Shown here piece by piece: positions 35,243-46,532 of a stretch of 64,000 bases of DNA. The stretch covers positions 11,596,001 through 11,660,000 of the forward strand of contig NC_088319.1 in assembly GCF_910592395.1 (NCBI RefSeq), given 5' to 3'. Numbering within the stretch: position 1 is the first letter of the stretch; the number at the start of each line of letters is the position of its first letter. The notes beneath the pieces were generated by a model, which did not search any database, was not told the origin of the DNA, and saw only the letters and a program-made list of their open reading frames with translations. This stretch comes from Lineus longissimus (Eukaryota > Nemertea > Pilidiophora > Heteronemertea > Lineidae). The position numbers and the translations under genes are program-made.

Positions 35243-35787
35243 CAGGGCCGTATTTAACTTTTTTGTCCAGGGGGGCAGTGGGATAGATCGCCGAAGGCGA
35301 TCTGCATGCGCCGCAGGCGCATCCGAACGGGGGGGGGGTCTGGGGGCCTTCCCCTAGAAAAATTTGAAAATAAAAGGTCTGAAATGGCATTTTCCTGGCA
35401 TTTGGAAGTGTGAATCAATAGTATTTTTACTCTAAAAAGGACCACTTTTATGAAGTATTTTACGAAAATACCACATTTGGACAGAAAATGTTAATTTTCA
35501 TAGTTTTAATTGTGCAGGATACCGTTAACAAGCAATAACAAGCTGGTCTTTACCTAATGTTGCATCATTGTGTATAACCATAGAAGACTAGGGTCAGGGT
35601 ACTGGACTGGTCAGATTATAAGGGTTGCACCTGAGTAACATCTGCTATCCATATGCTGCTATCATGCTGGTAAAGCTATGGCTAAGATTAGTTTGTCTTT
35701 TTATTACAGTCTGAAATTTATTTTTTCAACATTTATTGCACAGGGGGGGCAGCTGCCCCCCCTGCCCCCCCTCTAAATACGGCCCTG
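35243..35787. mobile_element. hAT-like MITE
   Basis: It begins CAGGGCCGTATTTAA and ends TTTAAATACGGCCCTG-like (CTCTAAATACGGCCCTG), inverted copies of about 14 bp in the style of hAT termini. The flanking 8-mers CGCTGTGC (35235-35242) and GACTGTGC (35788-35795) match at six of eight positions, an aged 8-bp duplication. G-rich and C-rich runs lie just inside the ends. Two triloop palindromes lie at 35286-35302 and 35306-35322. It has no transposase ORF and is non-autonomous. Confidence 0.8.
35286..35322. repeat. Twin GC-rich triloop palindromes
   Basis: GATCGCC-GAA-GGCGATC and ATGCGCC-GCA-GGCGCAT lie four bases apart. Both have 7-bp perfect arms and a three-base loop. In subterminal position within a hAT-like element they are candidate transposase or host-factor binding sites. 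Confidence 0.8.
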
Positions 35788-35795
35788 GACTGTGC

Positions 35796-36519
35796 TTAAG
35801 GTGTGAATAACAGTGCCACCTCAGTTCCCTCAGTTGATGTTAGAATTACATCATTCTGTAGTTCATTTAAAATGTGATTTTGCGGCTTCAACACGCGCCA
35901 AACCTGCAACGTTCAATGGCGAAATATCTATAAAACAAGTACAGTTAGGGCGAGTCATAATCAACAAGTAAGTGCCAAAGGCCATTGATATTCTAATCTT
36001 TCCAATATCGAATTACATATGCTATATCCAGTTACCCTTTGAAGGCAAATCACAAATAATGCAATTTGTTCCCAATCCCCACACACCGCCAGTGTCCGAA
36101 TTGAATCACATTTTTTCCACAACGGAATCATAATCAGGACACTATACGATAGCCAAGGGGCATGTCGAAGGTCATCATTTTCCAGCATGTGTTTACAAAT
36201 GTGATGGCCGTGAGGCTGATGTCAAGGTTTTAGTCTGCAGTTCATTCTTTTTTCCTACTCTATGGAAATACCATTGTCCACAGTGGCCGCGAATGCGGTG
36301 AGTGTGTACGGTTGCGACTTTGAACATCAAGGCTATAAATTCAACACCACGATTTTAAAAGATGATGGATTTATCACATTGTCATTTACTCGTTTGGTTG
36401 GACACTAAAAGTTGTGATCTTCGATGATGGGCATACAAGACAACGTGGTACATTTGTATCGTGCCCCTGTGCATACTAAATTCATTATCTATCTGTGTCG
36501 CCAATTCAAGATTGCTGGC
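35796..36519. other. No recognised gene
   Basis: Short open frames only; no feature supported. Confidence 0.35.
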
Positions 36520-37065
36520 AGACAAAAACTGAATCATCGTTTTTTACCGTGCCATCGCAATCAAGCCACCAGCCACTGGCGATACCCCTCCTATTACATT
36601 TCCCAATTGGGCAGTCAACATGACAAACCGAACCATACGCTTCAGAAAATACACATCATAATGGATGATACCTTTTGTTTGTGATTGTTTGTCACGATAT
36701 TCTTTCATTCTTCTCCTTCTAATGATAGAAGAGCTGGGACATGTTTGACAGGTATTTTTTCCCCTATTCGTCCAAACAGGTTTTGTCATATGGTACCGGT
36801 GTGAAGGAAGATAAAGTCCCCCAGAGTCCATTAAGACTAGAGCCATTACTTATTCTTGATACCACGTACATGTGCACGATGTAGGTCTAATGCAAACAAA
36901 TTATCGAATCATCATTTTTACACAGCCAGCCAACGCAGTCAGAATACTATCAGCCGCTGGTTATCCGACCTCCTCATAAGCATTTCCCAATTGGGAAGTT
37001 ACATGACAAACTGCACAACACGGTTCACAAAATACACATCGTAACTGATGATTCGTTTTTCTTAT
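36520..37065. repeat. Duplicated ~160-bp segment (two diverged copies)
   Basis: 36525-36680 and 36895-37065 share GAATCATCGTTTTTAC / GAATCATCATTTTTAC, CAGCCACTGGCGAT / CAGCCGCTGGTTAT, CATTTCCCAATTGGG, CATGACAAAC, AAAATACACATC and ATGATAC / ATGATTC. On the minus strand the first copy has an open frame with a hydrophobic Gly/Val/Ile-rich stretch (QLGNVIGGVSPVAGGLIA). The second copy is interrupted by stops, so any coding role would be confined to the first copy. No family is recognised. Confidence 0.65.
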
Positions 37066-37590
37066 AGCCAATTCCTTAAAGCTTATTGATGACTACTGAA
37101 TGTTTTTAAGGCGACTTTTATTATTGTCTCTATGACATATTGGGTACGAGAGACATTATGGCAATGCAGTGCCGTACAGTGTACACATAGCTCCAACGCC
37201 GTGTTGACGTTCCCAGAGAAAGAGCTCCTGAGTCAACAGAGAGTGCATCGTCAACAAATCCGTGTCCTTACAGAAGCGCAGAAAAAACATGTTCAAACAG
37301 CTAGGATTTCAATAAAATCAACCCATGACTGATTTGTGCGATGTCTTTGAGATTGGTACCAGCAAATTAAAGGGATAAGGCGAGCTTATGTGATGAACCG
37401 TTGTTATTTTACTGCGAGGGATATTGCCAGTTGTAGAGAGACGTCTGGTGAAGGGTTGCCAGGGGTATCGTATATAAACATGTCTGAGTCTAGAAAAAGT
37501 GAACAGCTACTTATTGTCTTCTAATATTGTGTATCAGTGTTATGGAGAACTATTGAGCTTTCGTCGAAAAACCATTAATGGGTTTTTGAC
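37066..37590. other. No recognised gene
   Basis: Nothing supported on either strand. Confidence 0.35.
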
Positions 37591-37730
37591 TAAAAAAACA
37601 AATATGCACCCCATAGAAATGTAAGAGGTTTTTCAGCGAAGTGAAGAACCGTCAGAGGTTTTCACGATCTCAAAATCCATAAGTTTTTTTATTTTTTCCA
37701 AAAACCTCTACGTGGTGCATATTTGTCATG
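37591..37730. repeat. Imperfect inverted repeat
   Basis: ACAAATATGCACC near 37600 with GAGGTTTTT near 37628 pairs with AAAAACCTCTACG and GGTGCATATTTGT near 37700-37725. It may be a small degenerate MITE; no target duplication was seen. Confidence 0.45.
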
Positions 37731-40363
37731 GCCGAAAAAGCTTTAATGAATTTTCAAAAGCTCAAAAACTTCCTTGGAGTGTATATTTTTGCTCTCGAAG
37801 AGATGCAGTTGGTATCGTCATATTGAGAAAAGAAGTATTGTACACTTATTATCCATCGTTTGTCCATTGTTATCGTTTTAATTAAAACTCGCAGGAATAC
37901 AACATTGAAGATGTTCAACTAATCAACTGAAAAAGCAAAACGGATAAACCTACACGTCTATTGAGTCGGGCGCTGCTGACTTTTTTCTTCAAATGAAATA
38001 TCGAATTTTGTCAGCAGGGAAGTAAAAGATAAGAACTGAATATAACACAATTTAATCTAGGTAAAAAGCGGCTTAGCATACCGGTAACCACAAGCTCATT
38101 GAGGCGGTTTTTGACTTAAACATAGAATTTTTCTACTGGAACTTGAAAGCTTGCCAATGCAACCTTGGTATTGACTTCGCTAAAGGCCGCCATGCAGTAT
38201 TTTATGGCGAACCGAGTGGAGTGTGTTTATGGAGTTTTTGCTAATCCATATACAGAAGGCCATATTCATCCTCCATTAATGCTTCTAAATATCCGACAGA
38301 CCATTATACCATGTGCTTGAAGACTAAATGACATCTCAAAGGATTTTTTCTTCGACCTAATCATAGTTGAGTTTTATTGCAAATGATGAGAATCGGACCA
38401 GATTTTCTGACTATTTGCTCTGATAAAAAATTAAAAGTTCGCAAGCAAATTTCAGATTTGGTCCATATCAAGATTTTTTCGTAAAATGCACTCCCAAAGG
38501 AATCTTGTTAGATATTGAATATTCTGTTAGAAACTGGCCGATTTCTGTAGCGAATATATTTTGTATCCTTATTCGATCCAAAATTCGTTGTGTGCCACAT
38601 TATCGGGATTCGAGCGAGTATTTTGCGGTCCAAAGACTGGGTTACCTGAGTATCTAAGTCGAACATGTTGAAGTAGAAAATGTCCCCCTGAAAAAGTGTC
38701 CTGCCCGATTCTGACAGATAATGGAGTATGCTCAATAGATGCAACGACTGTCAATACCTCAGTGATTTAAAGCGCACAGTAGAATCCGTTGTTCCCCGGA
38801 CGTTCTATCCTAGGACATTTCAATCTTCTTCACCGGCGTGGCGATTACTGATCGGGTGATTTAATCATCTGAAATCATTCAATAGCGAGACATCAACAGT
38901 CAGATAATTCAAAGCTCTGATAAGATCAGAAAAAGTATTTTTAAAACTCTCTGGCCTTTATCTGGGCATCAGCTGTCGGATAAACGACCCCAGCATGATT
39001 TATTCAACAGTAACATGAACAGTGTGGTTGTATCCTGATTACCCCTTGGGAATGCCCAATTCAAGAAAGCTTTCTCCCGCTTCTCCGAGTAATATGATCC
39101 TAGCCTGGTACAATAAAACACGCTAGTTTCATGCTCTTGCACGAAAAGTTTCCCACTCTGATGAAGCTCGTCCATCTCGAGAGAATGGTGTGCGCATCAA
39201 GTTAGCTGCAATACATTTTTTGAGTGGAATATGACCTGCTATTTATGCTACCTCACGGATATCGAGGCTATCAGGTAAATCACCGCAAGGTAATATCATT
39301 CTGATAGAGCCTGGCATTCATTTTCAAGAACCATATAAATCTTGTTATTTTACATTAATATCCGATCTCTTAAGTCGTCATTTCGACACACATGATTATT
39401 TTGCGCAACCTTATTATCATGACGGTGGCTTCCATTCGCCAAAAACAGGGAAACATATTTATCAACTTGGTTAATGTTTTATAAAGTTTTAAATTTTTAC
39501 AGTAAGCCGCTCCGATCCCGTATCACTTTTTCCCATTTTATCTTTGAAAATGAAATGTCAAACGGACAATGTCGAAAAATGCATCAAAGGAAAACTACTT
39601 CTTTCTGCGGCGGTTGCGGCTCTTCTGGAAATAGCGAGTTGGCACTTCAATCTTGCCTTGTCACGCGAGAAGCTAGATTTAATCCCAGGATTTAGGTCTA
39701 AGTGCTACTACAGAAGTTAACAAAGAGGTTAATGTACAACATCAAACGCCAAATTTTAGGCCAGGTTGAGGTTACATTATTAACAATAATCCATCTCAAG
39801 CTCAAAGTTTCAATTGATTTCGTGTTAGAGTCAGCTTCTTTTCCAATGTGACTCGCGTGTTGTGTTCAACAGTACGCCAGAGAACGTATAGCTTTGTCAA
39901 TAAAGGTCAACTTCTTTCATTCAAATATTTGAAAATTGAAAAGGAATTTGAAACTTTCTAAACGTGTTACATGCAATATATATATATATATGTTTATTCG
40001 TACTACTTTCCGTTGTACAGATAACAAAAAGAATATGTATGTACTGAATATAATTGGCGACAGTGCCGTTGTGTAGACAACTACACCAATATATGTACAA
40101 TGAAAATAAAGTTTTACCGAATCTGCATGCGTAATAACGGCCGCAAGATTTTCTACTTCCCTGGACCATGACATTTCTAACGCTGCTGTCCACTTCTCAC
40201 TTCAATGATAGTAGAGCCGAAGACAATACTAAGGTTACATGCAACTGCATGTTCATCTTGACCACAAATGTTTTTGCAACTTATAAAGATATACTGTGAG
40301 TATAATACCACGAGGTTCAGGATGCTGCATGTATCAAGATTATTTTCACGTTACGCCTGGCGG
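37731..40363. other. No recognised gene
   Basis: A TA microsatellite (about eight repeats) lies at 39975-39992. The short dispersed repeat shared with 30.6 kb lies at 38672-38712. Open frames are short and without domains. Confidence 0.35.
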
Positions 40364-40620
40364 CACAAGTCACCAAACACAAGATTCACCGATAACACAG
40401 GGCATGCACCTGGTGAACGTCTGGACATCCCTAAAAATAGCGCGGGATAGTCTGACAATCGAACTGGGCTGTAAATTAGGTTAAATTCCACACACAAGTC
40501 ACCATAGATTGACCGATAACACAGGACATGCACCTGGTGAACGTCTGGTCATCCCTAAAAATAGCGCGGGATAGTCTGACAATCGAAACTAGGTTGCAAA
40601 TAAGGTTAAATTCCACACAT
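40364..40620. repeat. Tandem duplication, 129-bp period
   Basis: Two direct copies start at 40364 and 40493 (CACAAGTCACC). They share GATAACACAGG-CATGCACC, TGGTGAACGTCTGG, CATCCCTAAAAATAGCGCGG and GATAGTCTGACAATCGAA. High identity points to a recent duplication. Confidence 0.9.
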
Positions 40621-40759
40621 TATTTCAATGGGCCAATCAAAACAAGGATACGACAGCCTCGGTCTCATGAATGTTCACCTTTTCAGGTTCCATATTTGCA
40701 ATACATCCTGTGGCGCATGGTACTCTCACCGAGGTTGGCATCTCGCGATTTCGCATTCC

Positions 40760-40885
40760 GCATCTCGCGGTTTATAATAAGCTGTGCTACTGATCACTCA
40801 CTTATCCTTCCAACTGCGGGAGGGATTCGAACGCACGACCACCAGTAGGATGACACTAGCTGCTGCCCCGGTCCTCCTCCCTTGA
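40760..40885 (-). mobile_element. tRNA-derived SINE, head region
   Basis: On the minus strand, GGGGCAGCAGCTAGTGT (A-box-like) is followed about 30 bases later by GCGTTCGAATCCCTCC (B-box, GGTTCGANTCC type). This is the split internal RNA polymerase III promoter of a tRNA-derived SINE. A plus-strand frame ends in GGIRTHDHQ here, a peptide often produced by reading the B-box backwards. The body toward lower coordinates is not clearly delimited. Confidence 0.6.
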
Positions 40886-42500
40886 CAAACATCGGCAATT
40901 TGCGACGAAATACTTCAACACTTTTCGAGCCATAAAAATGTCATTGACGATCAAACCGTCAATGTTCAATTGATAAGATAGCAAATGAAGCCAGTGAAAG
41001 CACACTCGATCAATCAGTCTCGTCAATTATTGAATAGATCACCATTGACACAAACTAATGATGGGGATGATTGGCACTTCATTGAGCATTAACTTCAACA
41101 TAAAGTTTTTTCCAAATCGATCATGGCAGAGACAGGTTGCAGATCAGCCTTTATATTAAATCAATAGTAGTCTGCAGACGTTCCGTCACGTGGAACAAAT
41201 TGATGGTCACTTTTACGATTTTCACAAATTTGATAAAATGTAGCAACATGTATACGTGCTATCAAACAAAAGCTATACACAAGCTTTACAATATAAACGC
41301 TAGCTACAGAACAGGTACACAAACCAGTAATTGAAACCAAGATCTCAGATGAGAGAGGCACCGTGTCAATTTTGCATTGCACGCTGACAATCCTAGCTTT
41401 GCCAATGAAAAGGAGTTCTCGATGACGAGTTCTTGTAGACGTTTCAAGGACTAACGTATCTTTTAAGCGTTCGTTCTTCTGCTCGGAAGATCAAAGACAG
41501 CTGTTCTCGTAGCAATTCTGGTTATTAAGATTGACAATGTTTTGGGGGCATTTAATTGTCTTTTAGAGCGCTCCTGTATGCAATTACCAGGTTAGGTACT
41601 GTAGACCACAAAAGTTTCGCTGTTTTATTTTTTGCGATGCGCTTAAATTCATTAAGAATAAAGCATTTACGAGTTTTAGTTTGACAGTTTCTTTCTGTTG
41701 TGCGAATCAACTTATTTGCGACAAATAAAATACTTGACATCGTCTGTACTGGATATTTCATTCGTCGCCAGGTTGCTCAAGTGCTCCTCAGATGACAGAT
41801 GACCCCCGTGTTCGCACTCTCCTGGGAGGCTGCAGTTTCTGAGCATAACTCCATCCATGTCCTGAAGACTTGAAAGAAAGCCCGACCCCCAAGACGATGC
41901 AAGAAAATATCAATTTTTCTGAAAAATACAAAATCGAATTTGATTTGATTCCACTGTGGTGAAGAGATTTCAATTATATTTAGCCTTGGGGGAAGATGGC
42001 GCCCATTTGTCATGACACCGAGCAATACCGAGCAATAGCCTCGAACCAGGGAGAAAAATGTAATTGGATTGTGTTATAGATACGTGTTGAAGGATTGGTT
42101 GTCGAAGAGCTTTCATGGTTATTGGATTAGAAGTTCATGTCAGTTTGAAAAGCACTTATTGGGTATTTTGCTGAATACATGGGGATTTTAGGTAATACAA
42201 AATGCTGTGTTGTTGATCGGTCTTAAAGTAACGAGCTGCTCGCTGACGTGATCAAATGCGTGCTTCACAAGTTGCCCAGTCGCATAGAACACTCAAACAA
42301 CCCGTTTATTTGCAATCTCGATCTGGGCTCTACACAAGCATATGGTTTAGAGGTACATGTAAACCCATCACCAATTAAATTTACGGTTTTTACGGCCAAT
42401 AGCCAAATGCGACCTCCGCTCAGAAGTTTCTGGGTGATTTTGAATTCACACTCTGACTACAATTGAAAGACAGTGCAATTCAAATGTATAATACTTGGAA
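40886..42500. other. No recognised gene
   Basis: No supported exon or element. Minus-strand frames near 41.8-42.0 kb have no domain. Confidence 0.35.
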
Positions 42501-42504
42501 GTGA

Positions 42505-43030
42505 CTATTTGGCAAGCCCGGCTTACCAAACAGCGCCTTTTTGCTGCCCTAGATGGAGAGCCGAACTCATGCATATTCAACCATTCAGAAGCTCATTATC
42601 ATTCGTGGCAACACGGTCAGCAACACTGGAGTTACAGTGAAACGCCTTTAGAAATGCACACTAATGCGTTTAACATGCTTATCAGTTAAATCACGTTTAT
42701 GACTTTTTTTGTAAATCCATACAGTCATGTACATGTACATGCTTCTCTATGGATTATTGACCAAAACCCGAGTTTAGTAACAGAAATTGAATCGAGAGCG
42801 GGAATTCGGCCATTGTTAAATATGCGCATATAAATTCGAATATGACGTCACTGCTCTCTGATTGGCCAACATGTTGTAACCTCTCCCGCTCGCCAAAGAG
42901 GGTAGTATTTTTGCCCTGTTTGGCAAGCCCGGCTTGCCGAACAGAGTTGATTTTTAGTGCTGTTTGGCAAGCGGCTCTCCAAGCAGGGCAAAAAGATGCC
43001 TGTTCGGCGACCCGCTTGCCAAATAGACCC
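42505..43030. repeat. Cluster of TTGGCAAGC / GCTTGCCAA words
   Basis: TTTGGCAAGCCCGGCTTACC at 42509, TTTGGCAAGCCCGGCTTGCC at 42920, TTTGGCAAGCGG at 42963 and CCCGCTTGCCAAATAG at 43011 form inverted and direct repeats. TTGGC-N5-GCCAA is the nuclear factor I consensus, and some copies approach it. The three copies between 42917 and 43026 could be nested remnants of a small element or a regulatory cluster. Confidence 0.5.
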
Positions 43031-45952
43031 GGCCATAATACTTACTCTGTGATGATTGTCCGATATATTTCAAGCGGCAATATTTCGGCAGGGAAACATG
43101 ATCAGTTATCTTGATGGAATGTCTCCGACACCGGCTAACTGCATTCCGAACGATTCTAAACGCTATCCACTTGCATGACTCTTTAAATCATGCACGGATT
43201 AAATCTATTGTCTGAGCTTATTAGGGACTAAAGAATATTCTGCTTCTGACAATAGTGAAATCTTCCTGAGCGATTTCACAAAATGAAATCAGATGGTTTC
43301 GAAATAAAATTAGGAAAATTGAATCTGCGAATAGAGATAAAAAATGTAGCCTTTTGGAGAAGTATGGATGTGGGGTATGTCTCTTTTCAGTGGAGTGATA
43401 TATTCGATCACGCATGGTTACGGCGACGGGAAGGTGAGTTTGATCGCTGCAATGTGATTTTTTAGGTTGGTGCGTATAGCCCATACATGTACAGCACATC
43501 CATATCGTAAACTTGTTGTTCTTTTGGCGTGTAGATCTAACTGACACTTTTACTCTTTCAAACAAGTAACTTCCCAAAGCAGGATAGTTAAAGGAGCCAG
43601 TAGTCACTACTGACCACGTGTACATGTACTTTTCATAATCATTAATTATTTTAACAGAGTGTCTAAAACTGTCTGCTTAAAATTTACAGTCACCGATCGG
43701 AAATGACATAGTTTGATTGCGTTCAGCTATATATAATGTATTCTATGTCATAAACATCTTGCGTCGCTTCTAAGATCTCCACCTAAAACCATTTACACGT
43801 GGCCGCAGCTGCTCGAAATACAATATATCATCTTCCATTCGACGTGTATTATGCATTGGGAGTGCTCTCGCGTCACTTTATAGTAATCAGCTTAAAATCT
43901 ACCAGGAGATTGGATTTAAATATTCTTTATTGTGATGCAAATTCCATTTTCCATGAGTTCGTGATGATTTATTTCGACGCGGCTTGATGGCATTGTGACA
44001 TCAGCGCATTATTTGTTCCTACCGCTCTGCATAAATTTTCTACTAGATTATTTTTAATTACAAAAATGTACTTTTAGAGAGCGCGTCCCCTGATAATTGG
44101 CACACAAAGCTGACAGAGCTTTAGTCTTAAGCCCAAAAGAGTTGCCGCTGCTCTGAAAGGTGTAAACTGACTTTTAAGAAACTGGTAGAGAATATTACCC
44201 GAGGTAAACATCTGTTATGGTGGATACATAAGGATCTGCTTCTGCTGCAGTTGGAAACCGAAACCTAGAGAAAGAACTGAAACATTCTCGAATACAATTT
44301 CTGTAACAACGACTGATGAACATCAAATAAATCCAACCAGTATTTCGCGCTCCAGAGCCCAACGATGTGGGCAAATCTACAAATGGACAATAGAAAAATA
44401 TTGACACCAAATAACAATTAGACACCATACATCTATTGAAATCGGGATCGGACGGAATCCGTATCATCAAACCGGGTGTCGCCATTTCCTCTCAAGGTAA
44501 ACTCATTTTTGTTGAAGGTAAACCGACGCAACCCATCGTGATTTTCATCCCTATAGTCAGAAACCCGACAAGCATTTGGAGATATTTTTGAACATTTTCC
44601 CTCCTGATAAAGCCATTTTCATGATTAACTATGATACAGACACCATGGAATTACATGCTTGATATAAGAAAAGATCACAACCAGTTTGATATCAACATGC
44701 ATATTTTTGTATTCTTAATGGCCTACGCCGTTCGTAAAAAAATTGAAATTGATAATTGAATTGAATTGCAAAATTTGCAATTGTGTATGAAATACGTTCC
44801 AAAATAAATTTTAGCATTGTGTAGAGAGATATACAAACACTATAGATACCCGGCTTCAGCTAATTCGTATGCATAATAACTGCACTACTGCACTATGCGT
44901 AACTGCATTTTTATTTTCATGGACCACCAGCAATTTCGAACGGCGTACCCCTTTTATATTACATTTGCTATTTCTCGGAAACATGATCACATTGGCAAAC
45001 ATATCCAGACTATTCATTCGGGTTTCGAATATTTTCCCAAAGCATTATCTCTCAAATGACAGGTTCTTGACTATTCCAAATACCAAACTATTCTTGTCTT
45101 GAGTTTTGTGCGCCAGCAGTCCTCTATTCAATATCGCCACAAGGGGTTTGGCTGCACAGCGACAAGACTATTGGCAAGAGTCGGTTCACCTTTGTGACGA
45201 GTTTGAGGACGACATCATTTCAAAGTGATCCTTTTTCGAAGACCCGGTTGATTTATATGTCAAAGCAGAAGTCTCGCAAAGAATGTGGAGTTGATTACCT
45301 CTTGAAGTCATCCGAATCAAGAACTGTTCTTTAATTGGCTGTTTCTTTTTGAAGACGAAGATGCTTGCGCGAATATTTACCCTGGGATGAGATTTGGTTT
45401 GTTCCATATAGAAAAGATTCTTTCGCCTGTACATTAGTGTGTAGTTTACCTTTGGAATGCACAGGATATTTCTTCAAACAAAAGGTGACATGAATAACGT
45501 CTTAAAAGTGGAACTGAAAGCTTTTACGGTGTAAAGGGGAATGTAAATGTACTAGATATAATGCATTGGCTTTGTAAAGAACTGCAGTGGTATTAAAACG
45601 GATGCATTAAAACACCTGTTTGATTTACGTAAGGAATCCTTATCAAAAATATCCATATGCATTAGGAAACTGCGGAATGATAACAGGATTACGTAAAATT
45701 TCAATTTAATGTGAAATGTAGACGATACGGCTAAGAATGCCAGTTTCTTTGAATTAGCTTAAGTACATGTATTCTTTATCCAATCAGAGGGAATTTTATC
45801 TAAAATGACATAAGGTCATACGAACACAGTTATCTCTCTGTTAACTTTATAGAATTAATCTTACTGAATAACATACGAAATGAAAATCCCTACCTGTGGT
45901 GCATAAGGAATGAATTGTACGTCAACTATGGCACCGGTCTTGTATAGACAAC
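43031..45952. other. No recognised gene
   Basis: The longest frames (minus, 43221-43625 and 44195-44485) show no domain and no supporting splice sites. Confidence 0.35.
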
Positions 45953-46095
45953 AGGGCCTGCTTGTTCCAAACAGGTCTTGTCACTTCAGCTGGCGTTAAC
46001 TTAACTTGACGTTACCTAATTTTTAGGCTTCACGCCAAAGTTAACGATAACGTTGTGATAACGCTTGTTTTGAACCACCGGGCCCTGTTCTTCAG
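45953..46095. mobile_element. Small palindromic MITE (GGGCC ends)
   Basis: It starts CAGGGCCTGCTTGTTCCAAA and ends with the near-complement TTTTGAACCACCGGGCCCTG. The inside has GGCGTTAAC-TTAACTTGACG and CACGCCAAAGTTAACG, also inverted. No ORF. Relatives are at 8283-8450 and around 47620. Confidence 0.6.
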
Positions 46096-46340
46096 GGAAT
46101 ACAACCTAGTAATTCTATTGAACACATGATAAAATCGTGTGTTGGGCCTAGTACTACATAATCCACTCCTCTCATGACCTAGTTAGCTTTTGATCTATCC
46201 TTGTACTACATAATCCATTCACCCACGTGACCTGAGGATTTCGGAAAAGGTAAAAAATGGGTGTCATCATGCTCAAGCTTTCGTGAGACATCCGCCTCGA
46301 GGATGGCATTCAAAGGCAGGAGATGATATCCCGCACTTAA

Positions 46341-46528
46341 CTCTTTCACTGCCAGATATTTTCGATCGTCTGCTTGATGCCACATGAGTCATACATTGAT
46401 TCTATGAGCTCAAATCGCCACGCCATCTGCTATAAGACCTTGAACTAAAAAAACGTTGATCGACGTCCTTTGGCAGTCAAGTGATTTATAGCAAAAACGT
46501 CGAACGACGTCCTTTGGCAGTCAAAGAG
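46341..46528. mobile_element. piggyBac-like MITE
   Basis: TTAA (46337-46340) then CTCTTTCACTGCCA; at the other end TTGGCAGTCAAAGAG then TTAA (46529-46532). The TTAA target and C-YCTTT-ACTGCCA ends are typical of piggyBac non-autonomous elements. The right half holds two copies of CGACGTCCTTTGGCAGTCAA about 52 bp apart, so the terminal motif is duplicated internally. No ORF. Confidence 0.8.
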
Positions 46529-46532
46529 TTAA

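Noticed and set aside
43221-43625. 134-codon minus-strand ORF
   Set aside because: No motif, no splice sites, and amino acid composition as expected from random AT-rich sequence.
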